From: Ktedonobacterales bacterium
Lineage (GTDB): Bacteria > Chloroflexota > Ktedonobacteria > Ktedonobacterales > Ktedonobacteraceae
Direction of reading: 5' to 3'
Assembly: GCA_027451525.1 (NCBI GenBank)
Contig: DAIDJF010000048.1
Span: 1-44,078, forward strand
DNA length: 44,078 nucleotides
Below are positions 18,276 through 26,220 of this stretch, one piece after another. The notes below the pieces were generated by a model, which ran no database searches, was not told the DNA's origin, and was given only the letters and a program-made list of their open reading frames with translations. The position numbers and the translations under genes are program-made. The stretch's first letter is position 1. Each line of letters opens with the position of its first letter.

Positions 18276-19613
18276 TCATTCGACTTGTGGGTGGGCCTGC
18301 GTGACAGGAGTCGTATTGGGGATGGCGAACCAACCGAAGAGGCCACCAAGCATGATAAGGATACCCCCCAGCGCGAAGATCAGGCTGACGGGCAGAATTT
18401 GACCGAGATAGCCTGCGAGGGCGGCGGATAACAGGCTCACGCCAAACATACAGGTTTCAAAGACGGCCATTACGCGCCCCATCATCGCTTGCGGCGTACT
18501 ATTGATGATCAACGGTCCTGCTCCGACATCGATTCCTCCTTGCGGAATCGTCATAATGAGCGTGACAATAATCGCAGCTACGTACCAACTTTGCAGCGAG
18601 TAGAGGATAATTCCAATTCCTACCAGGAAGACACTGGCTGTGAGCATGCGCTGAGGCTTAATTTTCCTGATAAGCAGGCCCGCGAGGATAGCACCCACCA
18701 GCGTACCAATGCCGCTCACCATCGCCAGCGGACCATAATAGAGCGTGCTGACATGCAGATTATGGCTCACAAAAATGATATCCAGGGCATTAATGCCGCC
18801 CGCGCCTAGCATAACGATTAATGCCATCAACACGACCATCAGAATGATGCGCGTGGTTACCACAAAACGCAAGCCAAGCCAAAGTTCGTGCCAGATGGCC
18901 TGCAATTGGTTCACACGCTGCTCATGCTGGCTAAATGCGTAGGGATGCAAAGCGGCGCGTGGCGCTGCAATAAAGAATACACAGATTGCCGAAACCAGAA
19001 ACGAGAGCGCGTTAATACTAATAGCAATCACAGGGCCAACCGCGAAGTACAGCGGCGTGGCAAGAGCGGGGCCAACGATGATGGCAAGGGCAAAGGTGGC
19101 TTGACTGATTGATGCCGCCTGGCCCTGCTGCTCGGATGAGACAATGGCCTGTAGCAGACCTGACTTGGCAGGTGTAAAGAAACGCGAGAAGCAGGCGATC
19201 AGAAAGACACTGGCGTAGATCATGGGCAGACGCAAGGTGAAGGGGGCCAGCAAGGGCAACAAGGCTAAGAGTGTGCGTGCAAGATCGGAGATCAACATAG
19301 TCTGACGACGATTCCAGCGGTCTACAAACACGCCTGCTATTGGACCAAGCACAAAGGTTGGCGCGTATTGGGCGATTAAAATGCCACTCACAGCCGCTGC
19401 GGAGTGCGTTAACGCAAAGACCCAGACGAGTAGCGTCGTGCTATAGACAAAATCGCCCATATTGGAGATGCCCTGCCCAATCGCAAGCAAGGTAAAGTTG
19501 CGATTGATCAACCAGCCCTTTTGCGGTGCGACGACAGCAGTATGCTCTTGTGAGGATGTAGCTACACCCGCTTGTCCGGCTTGTGATTCTGGCGAGTGGT
19601 CTTCTGTTTGCAT
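18276..19613 (-). CDS. MFS-family efflux transporter
   Basis: 445 aa from the ATG at 19613, 8 nt behind AGAGGAGC; the frame opens at a TTG inside the upstream regulator but that start has no site. About 12 membrane helices can be recognised, with the MFS loop VDRWNRRQTMLISDLARTLLALL between helices 2 and 3 and a C-terminal PIRKIKPQR-like loop. It resembles the MFS_3/EntS and macrolide-efflux type group. It begins 14 bp after the stop of the ArsR-like gene, so the two form an operon. The substrate is unknown; drug or siderophore export is only a family-level guess. Confidence 0.8.
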   Translation of the reverse strand: MQTEDHSPESQAGQAGVATSSQEHTAVVAPQKGWLINRNFTLLAIGQGISNMGDFVYSTTLLVWVFALTHSAAAVSGILIAQYAPTFVLGPIAGVFVDRWNRRQTMLISDLARTLLALLPLLAPFTLRLPMIYASVFLIACFSRFFTPAKSGLLQAIVSSEQQGQAASISQATFALAIIVGPALATPLYFAVGPVIAISINALSFLVSAICVFFIAAPRAALHPYAFSQHEQRVNQLQAIWHELWLGLRFVVTTRIILMVVLMALIVMLGAGGINALDIIFVSHNLHVSTLYYGPLAMVSGIGTLVGAILAGLLIRKIKPQRMLTASVFLVGIGIILYSLQSWYVAAIIVTLIMTIPQGGIDVGAGPLIINSTPQAMMGRVMAVFETCMFGVSLLSAALAGYLGQILPVSLIFALGGILIMLGGLFGWFAIPNTTPVTQAHPQVE

Positions 19614-19627
19614 GATTATTGCTCCTC

Positions 19628-20467
19628 TCAAGCACGCTTCTTTTCAAGAACCGCACGCACTGCTACCGATGCCTGTAGCTTCCCAATCAGATGAAAACGT
19701 TCTACCACCTGCTCAACCAGCTCCGCGCTCACGCTCTTCTCAAATTGGCAAACGCCAATCACGGTGATGTCGAGCTTTTTGCCAGCCAGATGCACACGCT
19801 CCAGATCGGCAGTCGAATAGACGACGGTTCCAACCATCCACTCAATTTGTTTGGAAGTAGATTTCTTAGAGGTTACAACGCTTGCCTCAGAGTATCTCCC
19901 TTCATTCTTCTGCGGATAGAGAACGAGCGCGCCCAGTTGCTCCTGCTCGCCCTCAATGCCGCGCCGCACCTCAAAAGGGGCCATCATTTCCTGCATTTTT
20001 TTCATCATTTCCTCATGCTCTTGTTTTGTCATGTACATATGTAACATGGAGAACGTAAAGCTATCCTGTGGAGCAAATGGTTCCTGCTCTTTACGTTGCA
20101 AAGCCTCACGCATCGCAGAGAGAAATCGCTCTTTCACCTGATCAAACCAACTACGGATCAACGAGAGGGTCTCGTTAGAAGGCATAGCGTTGAGCAAATG
20201 AGAGGGAACCTCAATATCATGGGCAATGGGCAGGTAATATTTTTCGAGAATACCACCCTTTTCGCGTGTCTCGACGAGGCGCAAGAGGCCAACTCTCTCC
20301 AACTCGCGCACGTGATAATGAATTTTCGCGGGCACCACGCCCAGTGCCTCACCCAGTTGCGTCACGGTCATCGACTGCTCGCGTAACAGATCAATGATAC
20401 GCACGCGCAGAATATCGGAGATCGCGCGCAATTGTTCCAGATTTTCAAGTTCATAGCGTTCTTGCAT
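19628..20467 (-). CDS. ArsR-like winged-helix transcriptional regulator
   Basis: 279 aa. The N-terminal 90 residues form a winged helix: LRAISDILRVRIIDLLREQ, MTVTQLGEALGVVPAKIHYH and VRELERVGLLRLVETREKGG, typical of the ArsR/HTH_20 group. The remainder (about 95-279) is a ligand-binding or dimer region with a Met/Lys/Glu-rich helix and no metal-binding Cys motif. It directly precedes the MFS exporter and probably controls it. Two short palindromes lie immediately upstream (20472-20487 and 20501-20512), suitable for autoregulation. Confidence 0.78.
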   Translation of the reverse strand: MQERYELENLEQLRAISDILRVRIIDLLREQSMTVTQLGEALGVVPAKIHYHVRELERVGLLRLVETREKGGILEKYYLPIAHDIEVPSHLLNAMPSNETLSLIRSWFDQVKERFLSAMREALQRKEQEPFAPQDSFTFSMLHMYMTKQEHEEMMKKMQEMMAPFEVRRGIEGEQEQLGALVLYPQKNEGRYSEASVVTSKKSTSKQIEWMVGTVVYSTADLERVHLAGKKLDITVIGVCQFEKSVSAELVEQVVERFHLIGKLQASVAVRAVLEKKRA

Positions 20468-20471
20468 CGTT

Positions 20472-20512
20472 ATTAACCTATGTTAATCAATTGGCCTTAT
20501 TTGATCGATCAA
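20472..20512. promoter_or_regulatory. Paired palindromes upstream of the ArsR-like gene
   Basis: ATTAAC-N4-GTTAAT (20472-20487) begins 5 bp before the start codon, and TTGATCGATCAA (20501-20512) is a perfect 12-bp palindrome. Both are well placed to act as operators for the regulator. Confidence 0.45.
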
Positions 20513-20580
20513 AAAAATTTTATCATGTGACAAGAATAAAGTATCTATTGGCGTCTGTCAAGGGAGGGAAGAATGTGATA

Positions 20581-20609
20581 TTGACATGATCTGAATAGAT
20601 CAGTAATAT
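20581..20609 (+). promoter_or_regulatory. Promoter with a palindromic operator in its spacer
   Basis: TTGACA (20581-20586), 17-nt spacer, TAATAT (20604-20609). The spacer holds TGATCT-N4-AGATCA (20587-20602), a perfect 6-bp inverted repeat, so a bound dimer would block polymerase. It drives the unknown gene at 20679. Confidence 0.65.
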
Positions 20610-20678
20610 AGAAGGACGCCGTAGAGAGGAACACCAAAATTTTTTGGTATTACACACACAAGCGGCAAGGAGTTTATT

Positions 20679-21422
20679 GTGCTAACATACGAGGATGTCA
20701 CCGCGTATTTCTTGAAAGCGGCGGAAGGTATTGCTCTCGTGACCCACCCCGAATATTGGACAAACGCACGCACGCTGGAGCGTGAATTCGCTTGTACCTG
20801 CCACAGTGGAAGTTGTGAAGAGGCAGAACAACGCAGCGCGTGTACGCTCTCATTCACCTGGGACGCACTCGACACCGCGTTATCGCAGGAGGGGCCACTA
20901 GGAATATGCGAGTTTTTTCATGAGGCCGATGAGCATTGTCCGCATCTCCATACCCGTGATATTCCTCCCTTAATTTTAGATCTATCCTACACGACGCCGT
21001 TGAATGGTTTTCAAATCTCTGAGAGCGCGCTACTCTCGCTGACCCAAATGCTCCGATTGCGCGCAAGCGAACATAGTCGGAGAACGACTGAAACCCGCCC
21101 TGGTGTCAGTATGATTTTGCAAGAGAACCGTCTTCAACCCGATATGCTGACCCTCCAGCAACGGGTTGAGCTACCGATCTGGCATCCCGATGGCATGCGC
21201 GGCCTGCATGAATTACAGGATGGGCACCACTCACGTCTGCGCCATAAAATCGAACGGATACAGAATGACACAGACAGCGAAGAGGTTGTTGTTGACCAAC
21301 CGCGCCCGGAGACATGGCTCCCACAGGTCATGGTCGATGTCTGCCAGGATATTTTTCATGTCCTCGCCGCCCTCGATATGACGGTCACACGCGATTTAGC
21401 CGATAACGCAGGCCATCAATAA
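20679..21422 (+). CDS. Unknown cytosolic protein with an N-terminal Cys-rich patch
   Basis: 247 aa, GTG start 7 nt behind AAGGAG. I do not recognise the family. There is no signal peptide or membrane segment. Residues 35-55 hold CTCHSGSCEE followed by a further Cys, and CEFFHEADEHCPHLH follows near 80, so a metal-binding role is conceivable. The C-terminal third is acidic with several Trp/His. It is under its own promoter with a palindromic spacer and divergent from the ArsR-like gene, which suggests shared control. A strong terminator follows. Confidence 0.65.
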   Translation: MLTYEDVTAYFLKAAEGIALVTHPEYWTNARTLEREFACTCHSGSCEEAEQRSACTLSFTWDALDTALSQEGPLGICEFFHEADEHCPHLHTRDIPPLILDLSYTTPLNGFQISESALLSLTQMLRLRASEHSRRTTETRPGVSMILQENRLQPDMLTLQQRVELPIWHPDGMRGLHELQDGHHSRLRHKIERIQNDTDSEEVVVDQPRPETWLPQVMVDVCQDIFHVLAALDMTVTRDLADNAGHQ

Positions 21423-21432
21423 AGAAAAGGAA

Positions 21433-21473
21433 CGAGCCACCCCAAATGTTTCAGAAACATTCGGGGTGGCTCG
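21433..21473. terminator. Strong terminator between the unknown gene and the molybdoenzyme
   Basis: CGAGCCACCCC and AATGTTT pair with AAACATT and GGGGTGGCTCG around a 3-nt loop. On the minus strand TTCCTTTTCTTT follows, so it works best for the minus-strand gene, but it serves both convergent genes. Confidence 0.85.
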
Positions 21474-21491
21474 TCGCATATCTACGCTAAC

Positions 21492-22100
21492 TTACCAGTA
21501 ACGCTCCTCTTGCCAGGGATCGGCATGATTATGATAGCCGCGTACCTCCCAGAAGCCGGGGTGGTCTTGCTCCATAAATTCCAGGCCATCCAGCCATTTC
21601 GCGCTCTTATAGGCATACAATTTAGGAACAAGCAGGCGCACTGGGCCACCGTGATCGGGTTCCAGGTCCTTGCCATCATGTTTCAACACAATCATCACAT
21701 CATCGTCATCGAGATCTGAAAACGGCATGTTGGTGGTATAGCCCGTCCAGGAATGGGCCAGCACATAGTGAGCAGTGGGCAACGGTTTCGCACGCTGCAA
21801 AATTTCACGGATATGCACACCCTCCCATGTGTTATCATAACGGCTCCAGGTTGTCACACAGTGGAAGTCGGTTGTTAACGTTGTACGTGGTAGGGCAAGA
21901 AACTCTTCCCATGTCAACTCAAGCGGCTGCTCCACAGCCCCTGTGATCTTCAAACGCCAGTTTGTTGGCATCTGACGTGGTGTACGCTCATAGCTCAACA
22001 CGGGCCATTTCTGCGTCAGGTATTGTCCGGGGGGCAAGCGGTCGCGCCCATCTGGTCGCTTCTCTACCTCTACAGCTGGTTTTTTGCCGAATAATTGCAT
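21492..22100 (-). CDS. Cytosolic sulfite-oxidase-fold molybdoenzyme (YuiH/MsrP-like)
   Basis: 202 aa. It matches the oxidoreductase molybdopterin-binding domain: DFHCVTTWSRYDNTWEGV supplies the molybdenum-ligating Cys81, then HSWTGYTTNMPFSDL and HGGPVRLLVPKLYAYKSAKW. Unlike periplasmic MsrP there is no Tat signal and no cysteine-rich extension, so it should act in the cytosol. No heme or membrane partner (MsrQ) is next to it. The substrate is unknown; the family includes sulfite oxidases and protein methionine-sulfoxide reductases. The start has no strong ribosome-binding site visible, but the N-terminus is otherwise well placed. Confidence 0.85.
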   Translation of the reverse strand: MQLFGKKPAVEVEKRPDGRDRLPPGQYLTQKWPVLSYERTPRQMPTNWRLKITGAVEQPLELTWEEFLALPRTTLTTDFHCVTTWSRYDNTWEGVHIREILQRAKPLPTAHYVLAHSWTGYTTNMPFSDLDDDDVMIVLKHDGKDLEPDHGGPVRLLVPKLYAYKSAKWLDGLEFMEQDHPGFWEVRGYHNHADPWQEERYW

Positions 22101-22171
22101 GCGTTTATCTGCTCCTTAATAACATAGTCGCTACGAATTTGCCTATTACACGAAATTATATGACTCAATTT

Positions 22172-22260
22172 TCATGACGTCATGATTCTAAAAAGAGGGG
22201 AAATATACAAATTCATTTTTCTACATTTAAGAACAACTGCAGGGCACGGAACATTCCGTG
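22172..22260. promoter_or_regulatory. Two palindromes between the molybdoenzyme and a membrane-protein gene
   Basis: TCATGACGTCATGA (22172-22185) and CACGGAA-CA-TTCCGTG (22245-22260) are perfect. They lie in a 350-bp gap (22101-22453) that otherwise shows no gene. The second has the same 7-CA-7 geometry as the palindrome upstream of dhaK but a different sequence. Confidence 0.4.
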
Positions 22261-22453
22261 AAAAACGTTGCCCGCTTGACGAATAAATACGTAGATACGC
22301 CAAATGTTGTAAAATGGGCTGAGCAATGCACAGTATCGCATTGTTTCATCATTAACACTGCCCTCTCATAGATGCCTGGTGTGCAAAACGGTGAATACAC
22401 CTCACACCTTTGAGAGTAAGCTCTATGCAACTCAATACAAGCGGAGAGGCTTT

Positions 22454-24346
22454 ATGATTATTCTTTTACTTGCCCTTATCGGTACGCTGATCATAATGGC
22501 AATTTTAAGTGCAGGGCGCCTGTTCTTCGGGCGTAGTGAGCCATTCAACACCAGAAGATTTTTTACCTGGTTTGGTTGGTACGCGGCCTTTAACTTCATT
22601 TTTTGTCTGTTAATTCTCTACTTTGGTGAGCCTGCTCTGACAGGACCCTTTGGCGGATGGCAGTGGCTACTTTGGCCGCTCCTCCTCAGTAGTGTTGGCA
22701 ACCTGTTCGCTTTCGCGCGTCCAGCAATGGGCGTATTAGAGGATGCATCCGCCCTCTCACAGGGCCGCATGCGCTCCTCTAGCGCAAGCACAACGCGCAA
22801 GATGCCCAGCAATTATTCACGTGGTGCCGTAGCCGCTGGTATTCTTGGCCTTGTCATCGTGGGAGTCATTGGCATTCTAGCCACAATCCTCATCACCATT
22901 TTCACGACATGGTTCGATACTAACGCGAAGGCCCTGGCCGCCATCCCCAATGTGAAGATGATGGCGGCCTCATCACAGCTTCCACCGACTGATGAAAACA
23001 ATATCGTGCTCGTCAGTCAGAATGTCGCCTCCTACAAAGGGCAACAAATTCTTGGCTCTAACGGGCAAAATCTCGGTTCAGCCTATAATCTTGATCCGAA
23101 TAGCTATACGTTGCAATCCATTAACCATCACCTTTACTATGTCGCGCCACTCTCTTACAACAACATTTTTGTCAATCTGTCCAATGCCAGCACGCCAGGC
23201 TTTGTTGTTGTAGATGCAGAGAACCCCCAGAGTGAGCCAAAGCTCTACACAAGCCCCAATGACTCGCTCGCCGTTCTCCCAGGTGCGCTACTCAACCAGG
23301 ATTTGCTGCGCCACGTCTATCTCGATGGCTATACGTATGGACGCCTTGTAGACCCCACACTGGAGCTTGATGACAATTTCCATCCTTACTGGACAATCTC
23401 GCTGATGCAGCCTTCACGCGGCTACACGGGTGATGTGCTCAGTCAGGTGTTAATCGTTGATGCCCATACAGGGGATATCAAAACATACCAGCCCCAGAAT
23501 GTTCCCACGTGGGTAGACCGCGTGATGCCAGCCGATACGGTCACGCAATACCTGACATGGTGGGGTCTCTACCATGCTGCCCCCTGGTTCAATCCATCCG
23601 GTATTGGTCAGCAATCCCCAGCCAATACGCCCGAACTACTGTATAACAATATTGATCAACCTGTCTGGCTCATTCCAATGACCTCGTCTTCAGCCAACGA
23701 CAACTCCAGCACGGGCGTTTTTCTCTTCAACACGCACAAAAATCTGGCGCAGTTTTACCCGCTCTCCGGCATTGGTATCGCCAGCAACGTGCAGAATACA
23801 ATCCAATCTACACGCGCCAATATTCGCAACTATGCCGTAGATAGCATCCAACTCTATCAGATTTACGGCACGCCGACCTGGGTTGCCATCTTTGTGCAGC
23901 AAACGAGTAGTGGAGACATCTTTCAGGCCGTCGGCATTGTAGATGCCCGCAACCTCAATGGCAGTAATGTGCAGTTTGAAACAACGTTGCCCGCCGCCTT
24001 ACAAGATTACCAGCAATGGTTAACACAACAAGGCTCTGGCAACCCGCCAACTGGGGTCACGACGCAAACAGCCACTGGCAAGGTTGTGCGTATTGCACCC
24101 GTTCAAGCGGGCACAAACACGATTTACTATATTCAGATCGCAGGCCAACCTGTTATCTTCACGGCAAATTTGACACTTTCGTCCAAATTGCCGCTTGTGC
24201 AGGCGGGTGATACGGTCACCGTAACATATACGGGAGGGACAGGTAACGTCATTAACGTGCAAACGTTCGATGATCTCAGCATCAATCTGAGTGGAACCCC
24301 CACGCCAGGAGCCATACCCACCCCTACACCTACGCCGAAAGGATAA
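22454..24346 (+). CDS. Large membrane protein of unknown function with extracytoplasmic region
   Basis: 630 aa from the ATG at 22454, directly behind GGAGAGG; the frame opens 25 codons earlier without a good site. Residues 1-20, about 37-60 and 65-80 are membrane helices; an Arg/Ser-rich loop follows, then another helix at about 125-150. The remaining 480 residues look extracytoplasmic: VVVDAENPQSEPKLY and VLIVDAHTGDIKTYQ resemble PepSY-like turns. A C-terminal beta-rich module (about 535-610) of TGKVVRIAPVQAG type resembles an OB fold. The tail is Thr/Pro repeats (TPTPTPKG), often seen near the wall in Ktedonobacteria. Function unknown. Confidence 0.7.
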   Translation: MIILLLALIGTLIIMAILSAGRLFFGRSEPFNTRRFFTWFGWYAAFNFIFCLLILYFGEPALTGPFGGWQWLLWPLLLSSVGNLFAFARPAMGVLEDASALSQGRMRSSSASTTRKMPSNYSRGAVAAGILGLVIVGVIGILATILITIFTTWFDTNAKALAAIPNVKMMAASSQLPPTDENNIVLVSQNVASYKGQQILGSNGQNLGSAYNLDPNSYTLQSINHHLYYVAPLSYNNIFVNLSNASTPGFVVVDAENPQSEPKLYTSPNDSLAVLPGALLNQDLLRHVYLDGYTYGRLVDPTLELDDNFHPYWTISLMQPSRGYTGDVLSQVLIVDAHTGDIKTYQPQNVPTWVDRVMPADTVTQYLTWWGLYHAAPWFNPSGIGQQSPANTPELLYNNIDQPVWLIPMTSSSANDNSSTGVFLFNTHKNLAQFYPLSGIGIASNVQNTIQSTRANIRNYAVDSIQLYQIYGTPTWVAIFVQQTSSGDIFQAVGIVDARNLNGSNVQFETTLPAALQDYQQWLTQQGSGNPPTGVTTQTATGKVVRIAPVQAGTNTIYYIQIAGQPVIFTANLTLSSKLPLVQAGDTVTVTYTGGTGNVINVQTFDDLSINLSGTPTPGAIPTPTPTPKG

Positions 24347-24366
24347 ATACTTTGCGAGCAACGCAA

Positions 24367-24395
24367 AGGTCGAGCGGTATTGTACCGCTCGACCT
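24367..24395. terminator. Stem-loop after the large membrane protein
   Basis: AGGTCGAGCGGTA, a TTG loop and the exact reverse complement (13 bp). There is no U-tract on the plus strand; it sits between two convergent genes. Confidence 0.6.
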
Positions 24396-24404
24396 GCGTG
24401 TCGC

Positions 24405-24620
24405 TTAATGAGTCACAGCATCTTTTAACAAACAAAACGGGCGCGGAGGCCGATGTTTTGTAATATCCCGATACAATTCACAAATGAACAGCGACAACAA
24501 AAATGCGTGCGAGCCGAGCGCAAGCCCCCACATAATCAACGTAATCAAATTATCGCGCCGCAAATAGCTCTGTTTATTTTCTTTAATATTGTCTATGACT
24601 TTTTCAACCGCAGTGACCAT
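24405..24620 (-). CDS. Possible 71-aa single-span membrane protein
   Basis: The ATG at 24620 is 5 nt behind GGAGGG. The frame opens upstream inside the 24712-24790 inverted repeat, but those starts are not supported. The protein begins MVTAVEKVIDNIKENK and has one hydrophobic segment (NLITLIMWGLALGSHAF and the following LLSLFIC) followed by a basic tail with RPPRPF. I do not recognise it. Strand and start are reasonable; existence is moderately supported. Confidence 0.45.
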   Translation of the reverse strand: MVTAVEKVIDNIKENKQSYLRRDNLITLIMWGLALGSHAFLLSLFICELYRDITKHRPPRPFCLLKDAVTH

Positions 24621-24711
24621 CATCACCCTCCATTCTGCTAAACACGTGTTATTTCTCGCTCTAACAGCATATAGAGCCTGTCCTATACGGCACGGCATAT
24701 CATACGTTGGC

Positions 24712-24790
24712 GTTTCAATCGAACAAATAAACAAGGACCCTATCACTACGGAATAGCAATAGAGTCCTTGTTTATTTGTTCGATTGAAAC
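24712..24790. repeat. Perfect 27-bp inverted repeat downstream of lpdA
   Basis: Arms at 24712-24738 and 24764-24790 are exact reverse complements; each outer end reads GTTTCAATC. The 25-nt loop contains further short pairing (CTAT/ATAG). It ends 6 bp before the lpdA stop codon side. It lacks a U-tract and is much longer than a usual terminator stem, so it may be a small mobile inverted-repeat element or an RNA-processing hairpin. Confidence 0.8.
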
Positions 24791-24795
24791 AGCAT

Positions 24796-26220
24796 TTAAC
24801 GGGCGCGGGATGGTTGCTTGGGCGGAATATGGATCGGACGCCCTTCGACCGCCAGCACAGCCTCGCGTAGCCCTTCGCTCAGGGTCGGATGTGGGTGAAT
24901 TGTTTCGGCAATTTCATCCACTGTCAATTCGCCACGCATCGCAACCGAATACTCGGAGATCAGGTTCGTCGCGTCAGGGCCGATGATGTGTGCGCCAAGT
25001 ATTTCACCATACTTGCCCATAATCACCTTTGTAAAACCTTCGGTCTCGCCAATTGCGACAGCTTTGCCAATTGCGGCCCAGGGGAAACGCTCGACACGGG
25101 CCTCTGGATACTTCGCCTTCGCTTCCGCCTCGGTCAGGCCAACAAAGGCGACTTCGGGAAAGGTATAGATGGGATTGGGAACGACACTGTAGTCCATACG
25201 CGCCTCGTGGCCCATCGCGTTATCTGCCGCGATCTCACCTTCGGTTGAGGCAACGTGGGCCAGACCTGCGCCATGCACCAGATCGCCAATCGCGTAAACG
25301 CCGGGCAAATTTGTCTCCATATGCTCGTTGACACGCACACGGCCGCGATCATGGTCAAGTCCCTGCTCCATCAGTTGTTCCAGACCGCTCGTATTGGGGC
25401 GACGACTGACCGCCATCAAGACATATTCGCCTATATAGGTCTGCTTACCTTGCTCAGTTGTAGCGATGACTTTCTTCTGGTCGCCATCGTCCTCCACAGA
25501 CTCGACCTTTGCACCCGTGATAATCTTGATGCCGCGTTTGCTCAACACACGCGCCAGTAGACGACGCACCTCTTCATCGACAGGGGCAAGGATATTGGGC
25601 AGCATCTCTAAAATCGTGACCTGCGTGCCGATGGCACTAAACATACAGGCCAGTTCAACGCCAATCACACCGCCGCCAACGCAGATCAGGCTCTCTGGAA
25701 CCTTTGATAAATTCCAGCAGGTATCGCTGTTCATCACATTGCGCCCATCAATGCCCGGTAGTGGCGGCATAAAAGGCACAGAACCTGTTGCAAGGATGAT
25801 CTTGTCCGCGCTAAACTGCTCTTTTGAACCGTCCGCTTTCATCACCGTCACGGTTTTTGAGGCATCAGCCACCCCTAGACCATCATAGACATCCACGTGG
25901 TTGCCCTTCATCAGTGTGCCAACGCCACTGGTCATGCGTTTCACAACTTTATCCTTAAAGGCAACAGCTTTGATCATATCAAAAGTGGGAGCCTGGGGTA
26001 GATGAATACCCAACTCTTCTAAGGACTCCATGTTGTGCATGACCTCAGCGACATGCAACATCGCTTTTGAGGGAATACAACCAACATTGAGGCATGTTCC
26101 ACCAAGATACTGCTTCTCAACGATTGCAACCGTCGCGCCCAGTTGAGCAGCACGGATCGCGGCGACATAGCCACCTGGGCCTGCGCCAATCACGGCGACA
26201 TTATACTGTTTATTCGCCAT
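24796..26220 (-). CDS. lpdA: Dihydrolipoyl dehydrogenase
   Basis: 474 aa. The redox disulfide motif GGTCLNVGCIPSKAML is present, with the N-terminal FAD motif VAVIGAGPGGYVAAIRAAQLG, the NAD motif LICVGGGVIGVELA, the second FAD motif VYAIGDLVHG, and the C-terminal HPHPTLSEGLREAV with the catalytic His-Glu pair. It reoxidises dihydrolipoamide of 2-oxoacid dehydrogenase or glycine-cleavage complexes. No E1, E2 or gcv genes are in the window, so its complex is encoded elsewhere. Its first codons overlap the end of the upstream alcohol dehydrogenase gene by 11 bp, so the two are translated from one message. Confidence 0.97.
   Translation of the reverse strand: MANKQYNVAVIGAGPGGYVAAIRAAQLGATVAIVEKQYLGGTCLNVGCIPSKAMLHVAEVMHNMESLEELGIHLPQAPTFDMIKAVAFKDKVVKRMTSGVGTLMKGNHVDVYDGLGVADASKTVTVMKADGSKEQFSADKIILATGSVPFMPPLPGIDGRNVMNSDTCWNLSKVPESLICVGGGVIGVELACMFSAIGTQVTILEMLPNILAPVDEEVRRLLARVLSKRGIKIITGAKVESVEDDGDQKKVIATTEQGKQTYIGEYVLMAVSRRPNTSGLEQLMEQGLDHDRGRVRVNEHMETNLPGVYAIGDLVHGAGLAHVASTEGEIAADNAMGHEARMDYSVVPNPIYTFPEVAFVGLTEAEAKAKYPEARVERFPWAAIGKAVAIGETEGFTKVIMGKYGEILGAHIIGPDATNLISEYSVAMRGELTVDEIAETIHPHPTLSEGLREAVLAVEGRPIHIPPKQPSRAR

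Noticed and set aside
24405..24746. 113-aa version of the small membrane protein
   Set aside because: The longer start lies in the large inverted repeat and has no ribosome-binding site; the ATG at 24620 is preferred.
24712..24790. CRISPR array
   Set aside because: The GTTTCAATC ends recall CRISPR repeats, but there is one inverted pair and no direct repeats with spacers or cas genes.
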